Of a stretch of 64,000 bases of DNA, positions 11,723 to 24,859 are shown one piece after another. The notes under the pieces are model-generated. The model had not been told where the DNA came from. It worked only from the letters and a program-made list of their open reading frames with translations, and did no database searches. The stretch lies in the NCBI GenBank assembly GCA_028023455.1, contig JAQFVV010000356.1, positions 625,893-689,892 on the forward strand, given 5' to 3'. This DNA is from Epiperipatus broadwayi (taxonomy: Eukaryota > Onychophora > Udeonychophora > Euonychophora > Peripatidae). Position numbers and translations under genes: made by a program. The number at the start of each line of letters is the position of its first letter. Positions within the stretch are counted from its first letter, which is position 1.

Positions 11723-12062
11723 TATTTACTAAGACTGTAACCTTAAGAATGTGCGCATAAAAATGTGATAGTAGGGACCTCTACAGATCTTAACCACAGG
11801 CTTACATTGTGGAAGAAAAGAAGGGATTTTGTGAGTATTAATGTGTAATAAAAAATGTGGACTTAATCAGTGAAGTATTGAATAGTTTCATGCTCTCAGA
11901 TCTAACCGCTTCAGTTTCACCTATTTATATATAAAGTAAATTGAAGTAAAGAAGGGTTCCCCTCTTTTCTTCCAAAATGTAAGCTTGTGGTTAAGACCTG
12001 TAGAGGTCCCTAGTATCGCATTTTTACACACACATTCTTGAGGTTACAGCCTTAGTAAATTT
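11723..12062. repeat. Palindromic MITE with about 105-bp inverted arms
   Basis: The left arm (11723-11828) and right arm (11955-12062) are inverted copies. They begin 'tttactaagactgtaacc' and end 'ggttacagccttagtaaa', with inner blocks 'acctctaca', 'cttaaccacaggcttac' and 'ggaagaaaag'. The spacer is about 125 bp. A single-arm copy is at 6486-6605 and a faint one at 45106-45176. No coding capacity; the mobilising family is unknown. Confidence 0.8.
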
Positions 12063-12069
12063 AAATTAA

Positions 12070-15000
12070 GGTTATAATTGAAAAAAATCACATGCATTAT
12101 TTAAAATATATTGAAATTCTAAAAAAAAAAAAAAAATTTGATATCAAAATATTCAAAAAATTTCTACTCAATGTTTCATATCTAAGAAACTAGATCATTT
12201 TCTTAAAATATAATAGATTCTTATCACTTTGGTAGTGATTTTTAAAAAAATGGACAAAACTTCAAATTATATTGAATTTAAATCTATTAAACCTTGATTT
12301 TAAAATGTTATTATAACTTTAAATTGAAACTAAAAATCTCTATACTACCATCTTGTGAGTCTTACTTAACCAAACAGATTCCTGGATCAGTTGCTTTGTT
12401 TTTTTAATTAATTCACCCACTAGTGAAAATTTCTCAAGCATTATATTGTAATATGCGTATTTTCCTATATGGGTTATAATATAAAATTTTAGTTCAAAAA
12501 AATTTGATAGATGGCAAGAAAATCAAAAAATTCCTCTAAACCAAAGAATTAAGTTCCACTCTGGCAAGTAAATCTATTATATTGTGGCAGGGTCATCAAA
12601 CGTCATGATGTGTTTAAAGAAAATAGTCTGAATAAACAAAAATGTATTTATTTATTAATTTATTACAATTTTACATATTTTATGCAATAATTTACACAAT
12701 ATTTATTAGATATCAAAAATATAAATTATTAATAACTTATTTTGAATGGAAATACTTTGTTTTCAAAAATAGAATATTATATTAGTGGCCAATGCAAATA
12801 TGGCCTGAAGCTATTTAAAAGTTAGCTTTCTATGTAAGCAGTCTAATTATAATTATAAGTATGAAAATATCATAATTTTGCAATGAATATTAAAAAATTT
12901 TAAACTTTTAAAGCATATTTCATTAGATATAATAGAAATAAATAAATATTTGTTCAAATTTTAAAAAAAAAATCAGAAATAACAAAGATTTTATTGATTT
13001 TTTAAAATGAAAATATTTCTAGAAACGATATGTAATCTTTTTGTTTTGATTATAATTTCATTTTTTTGATATTTATAGAGCAAAAATGTGTAAACTTTAT
13101 TTTGGTAGGAAATAAAAAATGTATCAAATGAAGTCAAATTTATTATTTTCTGATAAGTAATAACTGTCTAATCTTAAAATTTATGGTTAACATGAGAACA
13201 AAGAAAATCATGAACTACAGGCAGCATACCAAAGAGTTAAAACATATTAAAGTTTTTAAAATGAATTATAAATTTGGTTTCAAAATATTCAAAATTTACT
13301 TGCCGACTGTCTACCTAAAATATTATAATCTCATATTGTTTTGTCTGATATTTTTTATATACAAAATTTGAACCAATTCTATTAAATTTAAATCTATTAA
13401 ATCTTGATTTTAAATTTTTAATCTAACTTAAATAATAGAAATAATTATTCTAGTTTCTAAACAAACACACAAACAAACAAATATTGCAACTTAAATAAAA
13501 GCATTTACAAAATACTGACATTTTATAAATCATTTTATCAATAAAAATATGCAAAAAATATTTGAAATATGAATTTTTCTATTAAAATACAATAGTTATT
13601 TAACAGTTATATTTGTTTTTAAATTGAAAGTTACAAAATATATTTTGAATAATGCTTACTAATGTGGTTATGATTATTAAACTAATATTAGAAAAAAAAC
13701 TTTATCATTAATTCTAATATAAATATATATATACTACCTATACTCAATGTTATTAAATTTTCCAATCCAGTTGTTTTGTCTTCTTCAGAGTTATAAATAC
13801 AAATTATGTATAATAGCTTTTAGTTATAAGTAAATGTTTCCATGTTTTAATAAAACAAAAGTGTCTACATATTTGAATTATTTTTGTATGGCTTCAAAAA
13901 AAATTGTTATTAAATACTAAAAAAGAACTGAGATGGCAAATGTTTAATTTCTGTTTTATACATTATTTTTACTTCAAATGTTATTATAATGTGTTTGTTC
14001 ACAAAGTAAACCAATTTGGATAGTGTGCATAGTGTGTACTTAGACCAATGTAACCATTTTACTGACTGTTACATCTGAATTAATACCAATGATTAATGGA
14101 GATCTTTTTGTTAAAAGTCTGATAAGTATGGTATTGGGTGGTATTTCTAGAAGTCTTTATATACATGCATGCTTTTAACAATGCAAATGCTCATTTTTTG
14201 TACAATTATAATATGGTAGATAAGTCAAAAGTAAATTATCTTTTATACATGGGTGTTATAAAGTGATCAGCTTTTAGTGTGATAAAAGAGTGAAAGCAGA
14301 AGATATTAACAATGACCGATTCCAAATTTATGTCATTCAATGATTAATTTGTATTTATTTACCTAATATCAAAGATTACTTTATTGAAAAAAGAGATGGA
14401 GTAAAAGTCATTATAAATAAAATTTTAAGAGAATATTTAAAAAAGTAATAGTATATCATTTGAATACAGTTATTCATCTTAATGAAATTGATAGCCCTGC
14501 TTAGTACTGGTAGATTAGTAGACTCTAAAACTCAAGTTCCATGGATTGCATCTCAATTTTATCATTTTCGCTGCTTGAAGTTTATGAGAATTTCTAAACA
14601 ATGACCCATTCAATTATTTGTTATAGAAACTATAATACAAGACATTAGTTTGTTTTTTAAAATTTAGTAAATTATAAGAACATTTTTAAAATTATTTTAA
14701 CATGAATTAATATTTATTTAGACAATATTTCTATTTAACCTCGAATACGCATACATTAGAAAAGTTAATGGGCACAGCACAGGGAGCAAATTAATGTATA
14801 TAATCATTTGAAAATAAAAATTTAAAAGAAGCACACATTTTAGGTAATTTTAAAATGTTTAATTTTCGTAATATGTTTAATCTATTTTTCCCATTATGAG
14901 ATTCATTCAATTGACAATTCGCAGAGTTTATATTTAAATATTTTTTCTATCGTTGTATAAATGACAATAAAAACAAAAGATTGGAAAATTTTAAATACCA

Positions 15001-15540
15001 TTCTGCAATACAATGTTATATTAATGGATAGATACGTAAATTTTAAATTATATTAAATAAAAATTCACTTTAGCAATGTCCTTTATTTAAAATCTCAACA
15101 AATTTATATTTAAAAATAATTTTATTTAAGTTCATTAAAAAACATTTTATTGTTATTAAAAAAATAAATATTTAAATGTTTATTCTTAATTCTATTTTTA
15201 TCTGAAACATACATGCTTTTTTTTTAATTTATTAAAAGTAGATAAAATGTTTATAAATGACTTTAAAAATTTTATTTTTTGTAGCATTTTATTTTAGAAT
15301 TTCTAATACCATACAATATATAAAAAACCATTCCGCCCACATATCAATAAAATAATCTACTATAACTAATGTCGCTAATTTATAATTGCTTGATAATGAC
15401 TAAAAAAGATGAAATCGTCTTAAATTAGGTGGCATAGATATATAAAAACAACATATATAGATAATCAGAAATAAGTAGAAAATTTAAATTAATTGAAATA
15501 TTATAAAATACCAAGTGTAAATGATCTAAATTTAAACTAT
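12070..15540. other. AT-rich region, nothing recognised
   Basis: About 3.5 kb of AT-rich sequence with homopolymer runs and only short, low-complexity open frames. I found no transposase, RT or RNA-gene motif by eye on either strand. Heavily decayed repeats cannot be excluded. Confidence 0.45.
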
Positions 15541-15809
15541 AACGGTAGAATAAACAACTTTCTAACATTTTTTAAACACACGCACCACACACATTAATTG
15601 AACACGTATACCAAACACTCAACTCAAAATGCTAAATGTAGAAATATACAAGAATTATCCTACCCACAACTTGATAAAACAATTCAATAAAACTACAATA
15701 TTGCATATTGATAATTACTTAATAATGATTAAATATTTGAAAACCAGGCATTCTTCACAAACCTGGAGCTTAATTGTAAATATAGGAGATTTGAACTCAG
15801 ATTTTCAAG

Positions 15810-16096
15810 TATTCTTCAACTATCCACACTATCTCACACTACTGATACACATGACCACACACATGCAGAAAAGATAAATAATCATCAATATACGTATTTT
15901 GTGCTAAACCAGCACTCATCGGTCCAGATTATCATCTCCTACATACACATATATAAACAGTGCTCAGTTTATATTAAGATAGAAAATGCTCACACTTTAA
16001 TGGACAGGCTTCAGTCTACTCCAACCTCCAACTTTTCAACCATCCATATCATTGAAAATCTGATGATGAAAACCCAAATCCCACGCTGATGCCAAT
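15810..16096 (+). repeat. Dispersed repeat family R1, copy 1
   Basis: It contains the ordered blocks 'acacatgcagaaaagat', 'accagcactcat', 'acagtgctcagt', 'ctttaatggacaggcttca' and 'ttcaaccatcca'. The same blocks occur in the same order on the minus strand at 33765-34135 and 56445-56745. It does not match a superfamily I can name. The short open frames it contains are not conserved as protein across copies. Confidence 0.7.
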
Positions 16097-16103
16097 AATA
16101 ATG

Positions 16104-16760
16104 ATTAGAAAAAGATGGAACTATGTTAAACTAGATTATCATAGATATATATATACAATGTATTTTTCTGTGATTTTTTTATATATACATTGTCTTAACA
16201 AATCTAAGCCGAGCTAGTTTTAAAATGTTTCCATCTTTTTTCGTCAGTGCTAAAAATTTGTAAGAAGTGGCTTTATAGTTGTGTTGGATTGTTATAGCAA
16301 TATATGGGTATGATAATTCTTTGTATACTTTCTCCAGTTAGTATTGTGCATTCGATATATCTATATATGTTCAATTGTTTTGTGGTGTGTGTAAAAAAAT
16401 AATTGTTTATTTTGTCTCTGTAGTGTAAATGTAAATTATTTAAATTTGGAATTTTATAATATCTCCCCTTAAACTTGTACTTGTTTAAAATTAATGTTAC
16501 CTTAACAACAGATTGAAGACTCATGATCTACTATAAGATTGGTTTTTGTTATCATATATTATGTTTATACATTTATAACACGTATTTTTCTAGTTATAAA
16601 TGATGATGTGATTATACAGATTGTTCATCAGTATGTGAACGAAATAGTTTTTTGTATATTTTCTCCAATTACAGTTATGAATTGGATATTTGTATCTATA
16701 TACATTTTCTATAGCAAGATAGTTTAAAATGATTCCATCTTTTTTCTATTCATTGCTAAG
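16104..16760. repeat. Cluster of short inverted and direct repeats
   Basis: A block near 'gttaaactagattat' and 'aaaaagatggaac' (16104-16135) recurs inverted near 16203-16245 and again near 16715-16750, around 'catcttttttc'. A second pair shares 'ttgtatactttctccagtta' (about 16320) and 'ttgtatattttctccaatta' (about 16650). A small hairpin with 'tatatacaatgta' arms is at 16145-16194. This looks like decayed fold-back repeats. Confidence 0.5.
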
Positions 16761-16863
16761 AAATTCAAAGTAACTATTGTTATAGTCATGGTAGGTTTTT
16801 TATCAATCATTATCAATAGTATCTGTCCTATGAACAGCTCCAGAAAGCAGCTACATCACAAGT

Positions 16864-19800
16864 TCATGCATTTTTCCAGTCCATTCTCTTCATTAACCAG
16901 TTCTTCAGTTCCACATTTCTAATTCCATTTCTTATACCTTCCAGAAAGATCATTTTCTTCCACCTTTTCTTCTTGTTTTCGTTTATTATTCCCTCTAAAA
17001 CATTATTAATTAAACTATTCTTCCTTCTTAATATATGTCTAATCCAGTTTCTTTTCCTACCTCTAATTTCCTTAATCAATCTTATTTTTTATGTACTCTT
17101 TCTATAACTTCTTCAATTGTCATTTTATTTATCCAATTAACTTTTCCATCTTTCTTCATGACCACATCTCAAGAGCTTTCAATATGTTCTTATTTTTTTC
17201 TCATTGTCCTCATTTTATAACCATATAATAGTACATTCAATATTTTCTTTAATTATCTTTTCAAAGATCTACAAAATATTTTTTTCTATTAATAAATAAC
17301 TTCTTTGCCAATGTTATTCTTCTTTTAACTTCACATTTTCCATCCTCATTCAACCAGCTACCCAAATATCTAAATGCATTTACCCTTGAACTAAATTATC
17401 ATGAATTTCAACTCATCTTTTTGTATTCATCCCTATCCATAAACATTTGATTTTACTAACATTAATTTTCATTTCATATTCTATACATTCTTCCTCCAAT
17501 TTATTCAACACATTCTGAAAACTCCTTTTATCCTCTGCTGTAAGAGCCATGTCAATTGTGAATCTATATATTTTATTATTATTCTCCATAGTCTAAATAT
17601 TTATTTAGTATGTCTTCTAAATAAATATTAAAAAGTACAGGTGGCATATAGCATCCTTGCCTAACTCCTATTTTATATTCACTTCATCAGTCTCATTATT
17701 CTCCAGTTCAATTCATATTCTTTTCCACATATATATATATATTGTAACGTTTTTCGTATTACTAGGCCACTATATGCCTCAAATTTATATTTGAGTGTGA
17801 GTTGATCAAGCTGTATCAAAAAAAAAAAGAAAGTTGTATTTCTATTCTCAACACAGCTATTTTTCCTGATCAACTTCGGCCTAGAACTATTACCGAGTAC
17901 AATCGTGAGCAGAACCAGTTTTTAATTTCTACTTGAGGGTGCCAGGGTCGTTAGACCCACTGAGACTGCGTCAAACATATTGTAGCCCGTAAGGTAATAA
18001 TTATACGATCTGAGTTAACATTCTCGTTAAGAAGAAGATATCCCCATTTTTTCTTAATTACGGAAATTAAATCTATCAAAAAAAAATAATTTGTATACCG
18101 ATCTAAGTTAAATAACTAAAGGTAAAACTTAAATAGAATAGCATTAATTTTATACACGTACAATGAAAGTGAAGTTAATAATAAAGATTTATTCTAACTC
18201 GTCAAGCATTCAATATTTATGATTAAGACAAAATTATAATGTTGGAAAAGATTGTGCATATGAATTCAATAATTTGATTCAAATATTGGAGTAATAATTA
18301 TTTAGTCTTATTTTCCGTAGTAACAGTTTGGTTCATTTCTCAGTTCGCAAATCTTCTGATCCAAGAAAAATTTATGGGATAACATTTCCATTTAACTCAC
18401 TATTCATAAAGCTTTATGTAAAAAAATTATGGCCATTTACTTACCGGTAAGTTGACATTAAGTAGGTCATCGATCTTCCTGACGTACAATTCAGTTAGTG
18501 GGTAGTCTGCAGTAGTTGTTTTTCTTTTAGTTTTATTTCCGAATCTCCGATCTAATTTAGGTAGCCAGATGACGATCTAGGTGACTTTTTTCGAGAGAAA
18601 GTGTCGGCAAATGATAGAGTTCTACTCACTCATGGTGAGCGATTTCAGTTCGTATCTAAGTGGACACATTTTATTAAAAAAATACGAGGCACTTCAAATT
18701 GCTCAGCACTATTGGAACAATAAGAGAAAAAAGACCCCTTTTCAAATCTGTCGGCTCCTTTTTATACTCCTAGATTCTTTTTAGAAGCTCTGCACACGTT
18801 CTTTTTTTTTTTGTTCTACTTTATAAACTTCTACATTATTCTCCTTTTCTTATTACAAAGTCTGTTTTTCCGTTAAGAATTTCTGCCATTTTTAATTACT
18901 ATCAGAAAGTTGTTTCTGATAGCAATCTTTCACCTTTTGAAATTTCCTTTCACTATTTGAATCAATGATTCAATATGCACTTTCCAACATTGAATTTATT
19001 TTAGTTAACTTATTTCTAAAAAAAAAAGAAAAATTAAACTTTCACTGTACATTTTTTTTCTTCTTTAAAACATTATGTTACAAAAAAAAATAAAGATCGT
19101 GTTCGCTCTCCTTTCTTTTTTTTATAATACCTAATATTAAAAAGTAATTTGTACCATATATATATAAATAAATGGTACAATATATATATATATAACTCTC
19201 TTTTCAAAATACTTCTTTATTTTTAAGATGGTCACACATTTATTCCAGATTATTCTATCAAATGTTTTTTTTCAAATTCACAAAACATATACCAATTCTT
19301 TTATCTTTTTTAATGTACTATTCTGCAATTGTTCTAACAATACCAATAGTCTCTCTTCTACTTTTGCTTCTCTAAAAACTAAACTGTTCTTCACCATTAT
19401 TATATTCTATCTTCCCATAAACTCTTTGAGTTAAAATCCTCATTAATATTTTTGATGCATGAGATAACAAACTTATTGATCTGTACTCTTCATATCTAAG
19501 AGTTTTCTACTCTTTAGCAATTGGAATCATTATAGTTCTCAAAAATCTTTTAGTTCAAACTCAATTTTTATATATCAAATTGCCCAGATCAATTATTTAT
19601 TTCATAGTAATTTATCCTAATTCTTTCAAAAGTTTTATAGATATTGTATCAAATCCAACAGCTTTACCATTTTTCATTTGTGTAATTGACTTTATTAATT
19701 CATCTGACAATATATCCATATTTTTGTCATGTACATCAATATCTTCATTTTCAAGTTTATGATTATTTGCATTTTTTTTTCTAAATATATATTGAAAATA

Positions 19801-20520
19801 TTCTTTTCATCATTTCAATATATAATCACTACCAGTTAATCTCTTCCCATTCATCAGCTATTTCACTTTTTAATCATTCCCTCCTTCACCACCAAATAAC
19901 ATTTCTAATTCTATTAAATACCAGATCATATCTTTTCACGTGCTGAAGAACTTATCTCACTCTACATTCTTGTTCCAATGATTTTTCTTTTGCCAAATTT
20001 ATTTCTCTTCTTAATTTATTATTACTTTTTTCTATATACTCTTTGCCTTTCCTCATTATTGACATTCTTCCATCTCCATATTTCTATCTTTTCCATCATA
20101 TCTTTTATTATCCAAAGTTATTTAGGTTTTTTTAACCGAACAGTTTCTATTTCAGTTTTTGATGTTTTTAATATTCCTTCTTTAGTCATACATTAATGTT
20201 TCTCATAACTATTCCTATATTCTTCATCTTTAATAAATTCTTTTTATTATATTTTTACATATTAAACCAAATCTTACTTTCTCCATTTCTCTCAATTTAT
20301 TTAAGTTTCATCATACATATTTTTTTCTTTCTTTTTGATCTTCTTGAACTCAACTTAAATTTAATCATACCAAATTATGGATTAGAGTTTATATCAGCAC
20401 CAGGCAAAGAATGTTAATCCTTAATAGCATTCTTATATTTATCCTGAATCATATGCCAATGTATAGTCTACCTAATATCATTCTCTATCACCCAGAGCTT
20501 ATATGTGGGTGATATAGTTT
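16864..20520 (-). pseudogene. EN-RT LINE relic split by an insertion
   Basis: Read on the minus strand from 20520 down, there is an endonuclease-end block (GADINSNP, the GADI.SDH equivalent, near 20400). A long linker follows, then ITQMKNGKAVGFDTISIKLL (about 19690-19630, the RT finger 'kngKa.G.D.i..E.lK'), then EEQFSFREAKVEER near 19370 and FDRIIWNKC near 19255. After an insertion at 17743-19179 the text resumes with KEYELNWRIMR, GVRQGCYMPP (about 17670) and FTIDMALTAEDKRSF (about 17555), where the usual YADD/FADD is lost. It ends with RRKRNWIRHILRR near 17065, typical of the C-terminus of these proteins. Many stops and frameshifts are present. Family is RTE-, L2- or Craft-like; I cannot separate these by eye. 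Confidence 0.7.
17743..19179. mobile_element. Candidate solo LTR inserted in the LINE relic
   Basis: LINE coding text stops at about 17742 and resumes after about 19195, so the intervening sequence is an insertion. It starts TGTAACG and ends GGTACA, a short imperfect inverted pair with TG...CA ends, and both sides abut TA repeats that could hide a target duplication. It has no ORF or internal RT text. Its length fits an LTR. The first bases resemble the LTR starts at 50984 and 54377 but the bodies differ. A different type of insertion cannot be ruled out. Confidence 0.4.
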
Positions 20521-20539
20521 TTATATATTTTCTTCAGTT

Positions 20540-20540
<1 letters not shown>

Positions 20541-20613
<73 letters not shown>
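20541..20613. repeat. (TA)n microsatellite
   Basis: About 36 uninterrupted AT dinucleotides, just upstream of the 5' end of the LINE relic. Confidence 0.95.
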
Positions 20614-20615
<2 letters not shown>

Positions 20616-20721
20616 CATTAAAAACCTGTAAATACTTAGACAATCCCAATATCAGTAATAATAACATCAAATGTTCTTTTATGTTATTTTATTTGTAAAA
20701 ACAGAAGAATTTATACAACAC

Positions 20722-20771
20722 CACAGTTATTTTTTCCAAAGTAATAAATATAAATTGAAAAAATAACTGTG
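20722..20771. other. Perfect 15-bp stem hairpin
   Basis: Arms cacagttattttttc (20722-20736) and gaaaaaataactgtg (20757-20771) are exact inverted copies with a 20-nt loop. It could be the core of a small MITE or an RNA hairpin. There is no T-run terminator context that would matter in a eukaryote. Confidence 0.75.
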
Positions 20772-20779
20772 ATATTAAA

Positions 20780-23700
20780 ATGTTAATTCTTTCTTATCTT
20801 AATCATAGAAAACCTCTTATACATATATATTAAAATGGAATATTTACCCTGTCATATGTTTCACCTAGTATGAGCATATATATATGCAAGCATCAAATAT
20901 GTAACCTGTTATATATAGATTACAGTGACAGCTTTATCAAATTTATGTATAATTCAATTCAATTTATAACTGTTTATATTTCAATTTGCTTAAATTGCAT
21001 GTATATATGTGTATTGTATGTATAGCTGCAAAACATTGAAGCGGAAAATATGTTACACATATTTTGCTTCACTGTCCGGTGATTCGAAACTTTAAATTGG
21101 ATGTTTAAACCCAGGTATATATTTGTAAATCAATAGGGAGTGTAAGGACACACATACAAGTGTTTTAAATCTCTCTTTTCTTTTCTTTTTTACTTTCATA
21201 AATTAAACTTTTATTTTAAAAATATTTATTAAATTTAATTCAGAAATATTTAAATTTCCATTCCCTTAAATAATCATGTATGTGTGTTTGAGATTGCTAA
21301 AAATATTATTGACCATAATTAAATATTAAATATTTTGTATATTTATTTTATATTTTATAGTTCATGTATTTTATTTTAGATGATGCAATACCAAAGAAGG
21401 TTCTGGAGAGTAATTAAAATAACTCAGAAACTTATGAATAAAAGAATGTTCTTGATTTAATTTTAAAAGGGTAATCAATAAATTAAAATTTCTTAGCAAA
21501 CATAATGTTAATGGAAATTATATCTCTTGAATCTATTTCCACTCTCGAAATAGATTAAAACAATATTTGCCAGAACTTGTTGCATTGTCACTGAAAATAA
21601 AGAATAGGTGCATTCAGGCCACTTAATGGACATCCGGACCTTATCAGTGGGAAGAGAATATTTGAGAAAGTCTTGCTAGCATATAAATAGAGCCAAAATT
21701 TTAGGCTAGCGTTCTTTTTGCACTATTTTAGTCAGTGTTGCAAAATGGATCCACATCAGTCAAAATCTTGAAATGTGAATTCTGAGTAGAGGGACTAAAT
21801 TTGCTTTCCCATTCTTCTTCAAAATCATTTCCATACTGCTATGCTAATATGTCATCTCCACTTATAGACTGCCTAAATTAAATGCTGAACTAACTATATC
21901 AAGATGACAGCCATTATTTTTTCAAACTTTGCATTGCCAACCATGTTTTTCACATTTTACAGTCTTATGCATATCAATCCATACAGACATCAAGTAATGG
22001 AAGGTAAATCCCAATCACGCCGCTAATATGAACTCTTTTAAAACTTTTATTTTTAAAATATAAATTATTTGTAATGTAATTCTCTCCTTATTTAGACGTG
22101 GCATTGTAGCACTAGTTATAACAATTCTGTAAAGTAATGACTTTCTCTTTCTTTTGTAAATCTAATGCACGAATCTATAACTTTATTTTTTAATGCATTT
22201 CTTTAATGGGTTTCACAATTTCTATTAAATATTTTAAATGCGGCAACTTTTTAATTTCAATATTATAAATTTTTGTATGATTTAATTTAATATGCTAATA
22301 GTTCAATCTAGCGAACTGATCATAGAATTTTTTATTAGATACCCTTGTTATTATGAGATATTAAATAGTTAAATGTAAGCTTTCCTACCTAACTAAAAGC
22401 TCACTTGATTGAATGAGATTTTAGGTTATTCTATTTTGCTTAGTGGCAGATTATCTGCTGCTATGTTTAAGATATCAATTTATTGCCATGTTCATGCTAT
22501 TGATTTCATTTTTATACTATATTTTAAAGTAAACTTAATGACCTTAACTTCTGTTTTTTTATTATTATATGATCAATCATTTGCCCACCATGCCATTTAG
22601 CATGATAATTGTTTTATGGAATTAATTACAAGTTAGCGTACTAATATTTGTTTAATGAAGGGAACAATATTCCAATTTTTTATTGTTTTGACATCCTCAC
22701 TAATATTAAAGGTCATTTGTGTACCTTTCAAGAGGGATCAAATTATGTCATATCATTACACTAGATTCTATTAAATCATGAGGGCCTTAATTCACATATC
22801 AAGGTCATTAAGAACCTAATTTTTTTTTATTATTAGCATTGCTTGGCCTAGGTAATGTCACAAAATTTTTTTACATCTTGCTTTGCCAAACTTAAAACTC
22901 GGATGTCCAGGATTATTTACTTATGGCATATCCCTGAAAGGAGTTTGGAAGCACTGACTCCAGGATACTGTCAGGTTGTAGATATGCTCTACATGGGCTA
23001 ACACCGGAAAATTGGAATCACGGATATTCCTACACAACCATCTTTTCAAATGCCGACCTGTCATGTGTACAGGTACATTTTATATACTTACATAATTGAT
23101 GAAGCATCTGTCCTAAAATGGACTCAACTTTTTTAACCTTACGATTTAGTCAGTACCGCAATTTGTGCTAAATATTCTTATTTTTGCCCATTTTAAATCC
23201 ATAAGATGTAATGCCATAATTTCTAAAATCCGTCTCATATTTTCATTTATATTATAGGCTAGGAATGTCATTTTAAAGTTATTTAAACTACCCACCCTCT
23301 CAATGAAACAATGTTTGAGTGTGCTAACAAACAATGCTAAATAAATCCTATCAAATCAAAAAGGACTAAGATATAATACAAATAACTTTTCTGTCTAAAC
23401 ATTTTGAGGTCTAATGACTGTTTAATTAAATCGGGTAAATTATAAAATATTTTTGTGTGTGGTTCAAATGAACCACAGTAAATGAAGTTGATGTAACTTA
23501 TATCCTATTTCTTTCTGTCCTTTAAGGCCATTTATTTCTCACAAAAAAAATCATAGCATTCAAATTATAATTTGGTAAAATTGGTATCTGCTGTTAGCAT
23601 ATTAAGCCACATTGCCTTAACTATCTGTAAACTTTTTTAGTCATTCTATTCAATTGCAGATTTGTGTATTATCAGCGCTCATAATTAGGTGAAACCCAAA

Positions 23701-23800
23701 ATTTTATTAGTTTTATATGTAAATACATTCACGACTGTGTATTAGATTATATAACTATTTTTTTATTCATTCTCTCATAATTAATATTAATAAATTATTA
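20780..23800. other. Region with no recognised gene or repeat
   Basis: Base composition is slightly less extreme in 21.6-22.0 and 22.8-23.1 kb. A TATA-like motif (TATAAATA at 21682-21689) lies about 60 bp before an ATG that opens only eight codons. An open frame at 22409-22600 is 63 codons of low-complexity hydrophobic text, and one at 23146-23334 (minus) has no family resemblance. None is supported as a gene. Confidence 0.45.
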
Positions 23801-23804
23801 ACTA

Positions 23805-24853
23805 CACCCGAGTCTCTTTTTATGCAGACTTATTTAACACGATTTTGAAGTTACATGATTTGTGTTTCACTGGAAGTCGAACTCCAATATTGCGCTATTA
23901 CTTTAAATAATAAATTCCGCGCACTTACATTATATTGAAAGTAATAGCACATTATTGGAATTCGACTTTCAACTTAGTAATTTTAATATTTTCAGTGCGT
24001 TATAATAGTAAGATTTTATGCAATAATGAAATTAAAATCATGATTTCCACATTTTATGTATACACACATTAAATTTTACAAGATTATAATGTAAATTTGT
24101 TCAAACATTGTGCATGTTAATTTTGCATTTTAAATCACATTCTGTTTTTGCTTTTTAAAAAAGAACATTTAATCAATTATTAATCATTTAGTGTCCGCAA
24201 GTTTATTTTTAAAAGGTCAGTAATAGCAGTGGGCACAATTAAATTTGACAATTAAAATCTGATTTTTAATTGTAATTAACAATTTAAAAATTACTTACAG
24301 CGACTTGAAATTTGATTTTTAAACGGAATTGAAAATTAAAGACAAAAATAAGAATTTAATTTTTAGTTGTTACTTTCATAAACAATTAATAAAATCATCA
24401 TCTCAAAGATTAATTACTAATTACATTGTCACCAGAAAACCATTGTCACAACATGAGTGTGAAGTTGGCACTAGTTGTTTGCAAATGAACGTGTTTTTCG
24501 GCAAATAGCTATAATAATTAAAACGTGTATAAAAAAATGTCAATTACTGTACTGTAAATTATGCATAAAAATATATTATTTTGAATAAAATTAAATATTA
24601 TAGTTAAAAAAAGTTTGTCTTGTATCAATTTTTTTCAAATTTGAAATTTTTTATTAGTCATATTTTATTTCCTTATTTTTTTTTGCGCAAATTTTAAAGT
24701 AATTTTACATTGGTGCTTTGCTTTTACATGAATTTTGAAAACTCACAGACCGCATCCCCCCTTTTTCAATGTAAGTTACGTCTATTTTTGCACGATTTTG
24801 TTTGCGCGTGTTTTCTGAGGAACCTATCTATCACATAAAACAAGACTCAGGTG
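23805..24853 (-). mobile_element. pogo/Tigger-like TA-flanked element, copy C
   Basis: Bounded by TA on both sides, with ends CACCCGAGTCTC and GACTCAGGTG, variants of the CACCTGGGTCTC terminus seen in two other copies (29705-30651 and 34893-35846). It is inverted relative to those. It contains the same internal landmarks, including a nested palindrome at 23876-23978 and a block near 24780-24830 reading 'gcgcgtgttttctgaggaac'. It has no intact ORF. Confidence 0.75.
23876..23978. repeat. Internal palindrome of the pogo/Tigger-like element
   Basis: Arms around 'gaagtcgaactccaatattg' and 'aataatgtgct.ttactttcaat' are inverted around a short CG-containing centre ('ccgcgcac'). The equivalent palindrome in copy B is at about 35682-35781. 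Confidence 0.65.
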
Positions 24854-24859
24854 TATATA

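Noticed and set aside
16060-16095. CTGATGA followed by GAAAA as a hammerhead core in repeat R1
   Set aside because: There is no stem II between the two motifs, and the other R1 copies lack the pair.
21682-21760. TATAAATA motif followed by an ATG, as a possible gene start
   Set aside because: The ATG opens only eight codons and no exon-like sequence follows; TATA-like motifs are common in such AT-rich DNA.
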